DNA of 5,728 bases, from contig JAFGCA010000177.1 of the NCBI GenBank assembly GCA_016932895.1, forward strand, positions 1 to 5,728, in the 5' to 3' direction. A program made the translations under genes and the position numbers. The notes beneath the pieces are model-generated. The model searched no databases. It had not been told where the DNA came from and saw only the letters and a program-made list of their open reading frames with translations. Positions 5,579-5,728 of the stretch are shown in pieces. How positions within the stretch are numbered: position 1 is the stretch's first letter; the number at the start of each line of letters is the position of its first letter. Source of the stretch: Sedimentisphaerales bacterium. GTDB lineage: Bacteria > Planctomycetota > Phycisphaerae > Sedimentisphaerales > SG8-4.

Positions 5579-5728
5579 TCAGGCGAAGAGGGCTTCGACG
5601 AAAGTGGCGGGGTCGAATTCGGCGATGTCTTCGGGTTTTTCGCCGAGGCCGACGAACTTGACGGGGATGTCGAGCTGGTCCTTGATGGCGATGACGATGC
5701 CGCCGCGGGCGGTGCCGTCGAGCTTGGC
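5579..5728 (-). CDS. ftsY: Signal recognition particle receptor FtsY, C-terminal fragment
   Basis: The last 49 codons plus TGA are present; the rest lies beyond the window. The fragment begins AKLDGTARGG, which is the end of the SRP-GTPase TKLD guanine-specificity motif and the following G-rich loop. It continues with IVIAIKDQLDIPVKFVGLGE and ends EFDPATFVEALFA. The VGLGEKPEDIAEFDP...FVEALF ending is the standard finish of FtsY rather than Ffh, which carries a Met-rich M domain after this point. FtsY is the membrane-associated GTPase that docks the signal recognition particle with its ribosome at the Sec translocon. It is essential housekeeping, and here it marks the conserved side of the window. 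The toxin-antitoxin promoter begins about 90 bases downstream of its stop. Confidence 0.95.
   Translation of the reverse strand, partial: AKLDGTARGGIVIAIKDQLDIPVKFVGLGEKPEDIAEFDPATFVEALFA

Overview
This is a GC-rich bacterial window with two convergent coding blocks. The lineage is probably Planctomycetota (Phycisphaerae-like), which is an inference. It rests on a PEP-CTERM tail of the form IPAPGA + glycine-rich membrane segment + GW-M-RRRR-TL, on secreted carbohydrate-type proteins (a GH3 enzyme and a propeller/discoidin protein), and on high GC. Related PVC-group bacteria are not excluded.

Layout. On the + strand, 1-1842 is the 3' part of a GH3 beta-glycosidase gene whose start lies before the window. 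Everything else reads on the - strand. From right to left these are: the last 49 codons of ftsY (5728-5579); a toxin-antitoxin locus with a clear promoter (5487-5459), an intact small antitoxin (5370-5146) and a PIN-domain toxin reduced to its two ends (5153-4980); a secreted beta-propeller plus F5/8-type-C protein (4752-2995); and a PEP-CTERM LamG-like protein (2858-2001). The last of these lacks a signal peptide, and its reading frame continues upstream without a start codon. A strong rho-independent terminator (1973-1943) closes the - strand block and meets the 3' end of the GH3 gene.

How it fits together. The GH3 enzyme and the propeller/discoidin protein look like extracytoplasmic glycan-handling functions, but no sugar transporter or regulator is present to name a substrate. 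ftsY is a housekeeping gene that marks the edge of the conserved chromosome. The segment between it and the propeller gene shows decay: a 57-codon PIN relic and a small cluster of short repeats. The two most informative observations are the in-frame gutting of the PIN toxin beside an intact antitoxin, and the headless PEP-CTERM gene. I found no RNA gene, CRISPR array, insertion sequence or convincing new multi-gene system.
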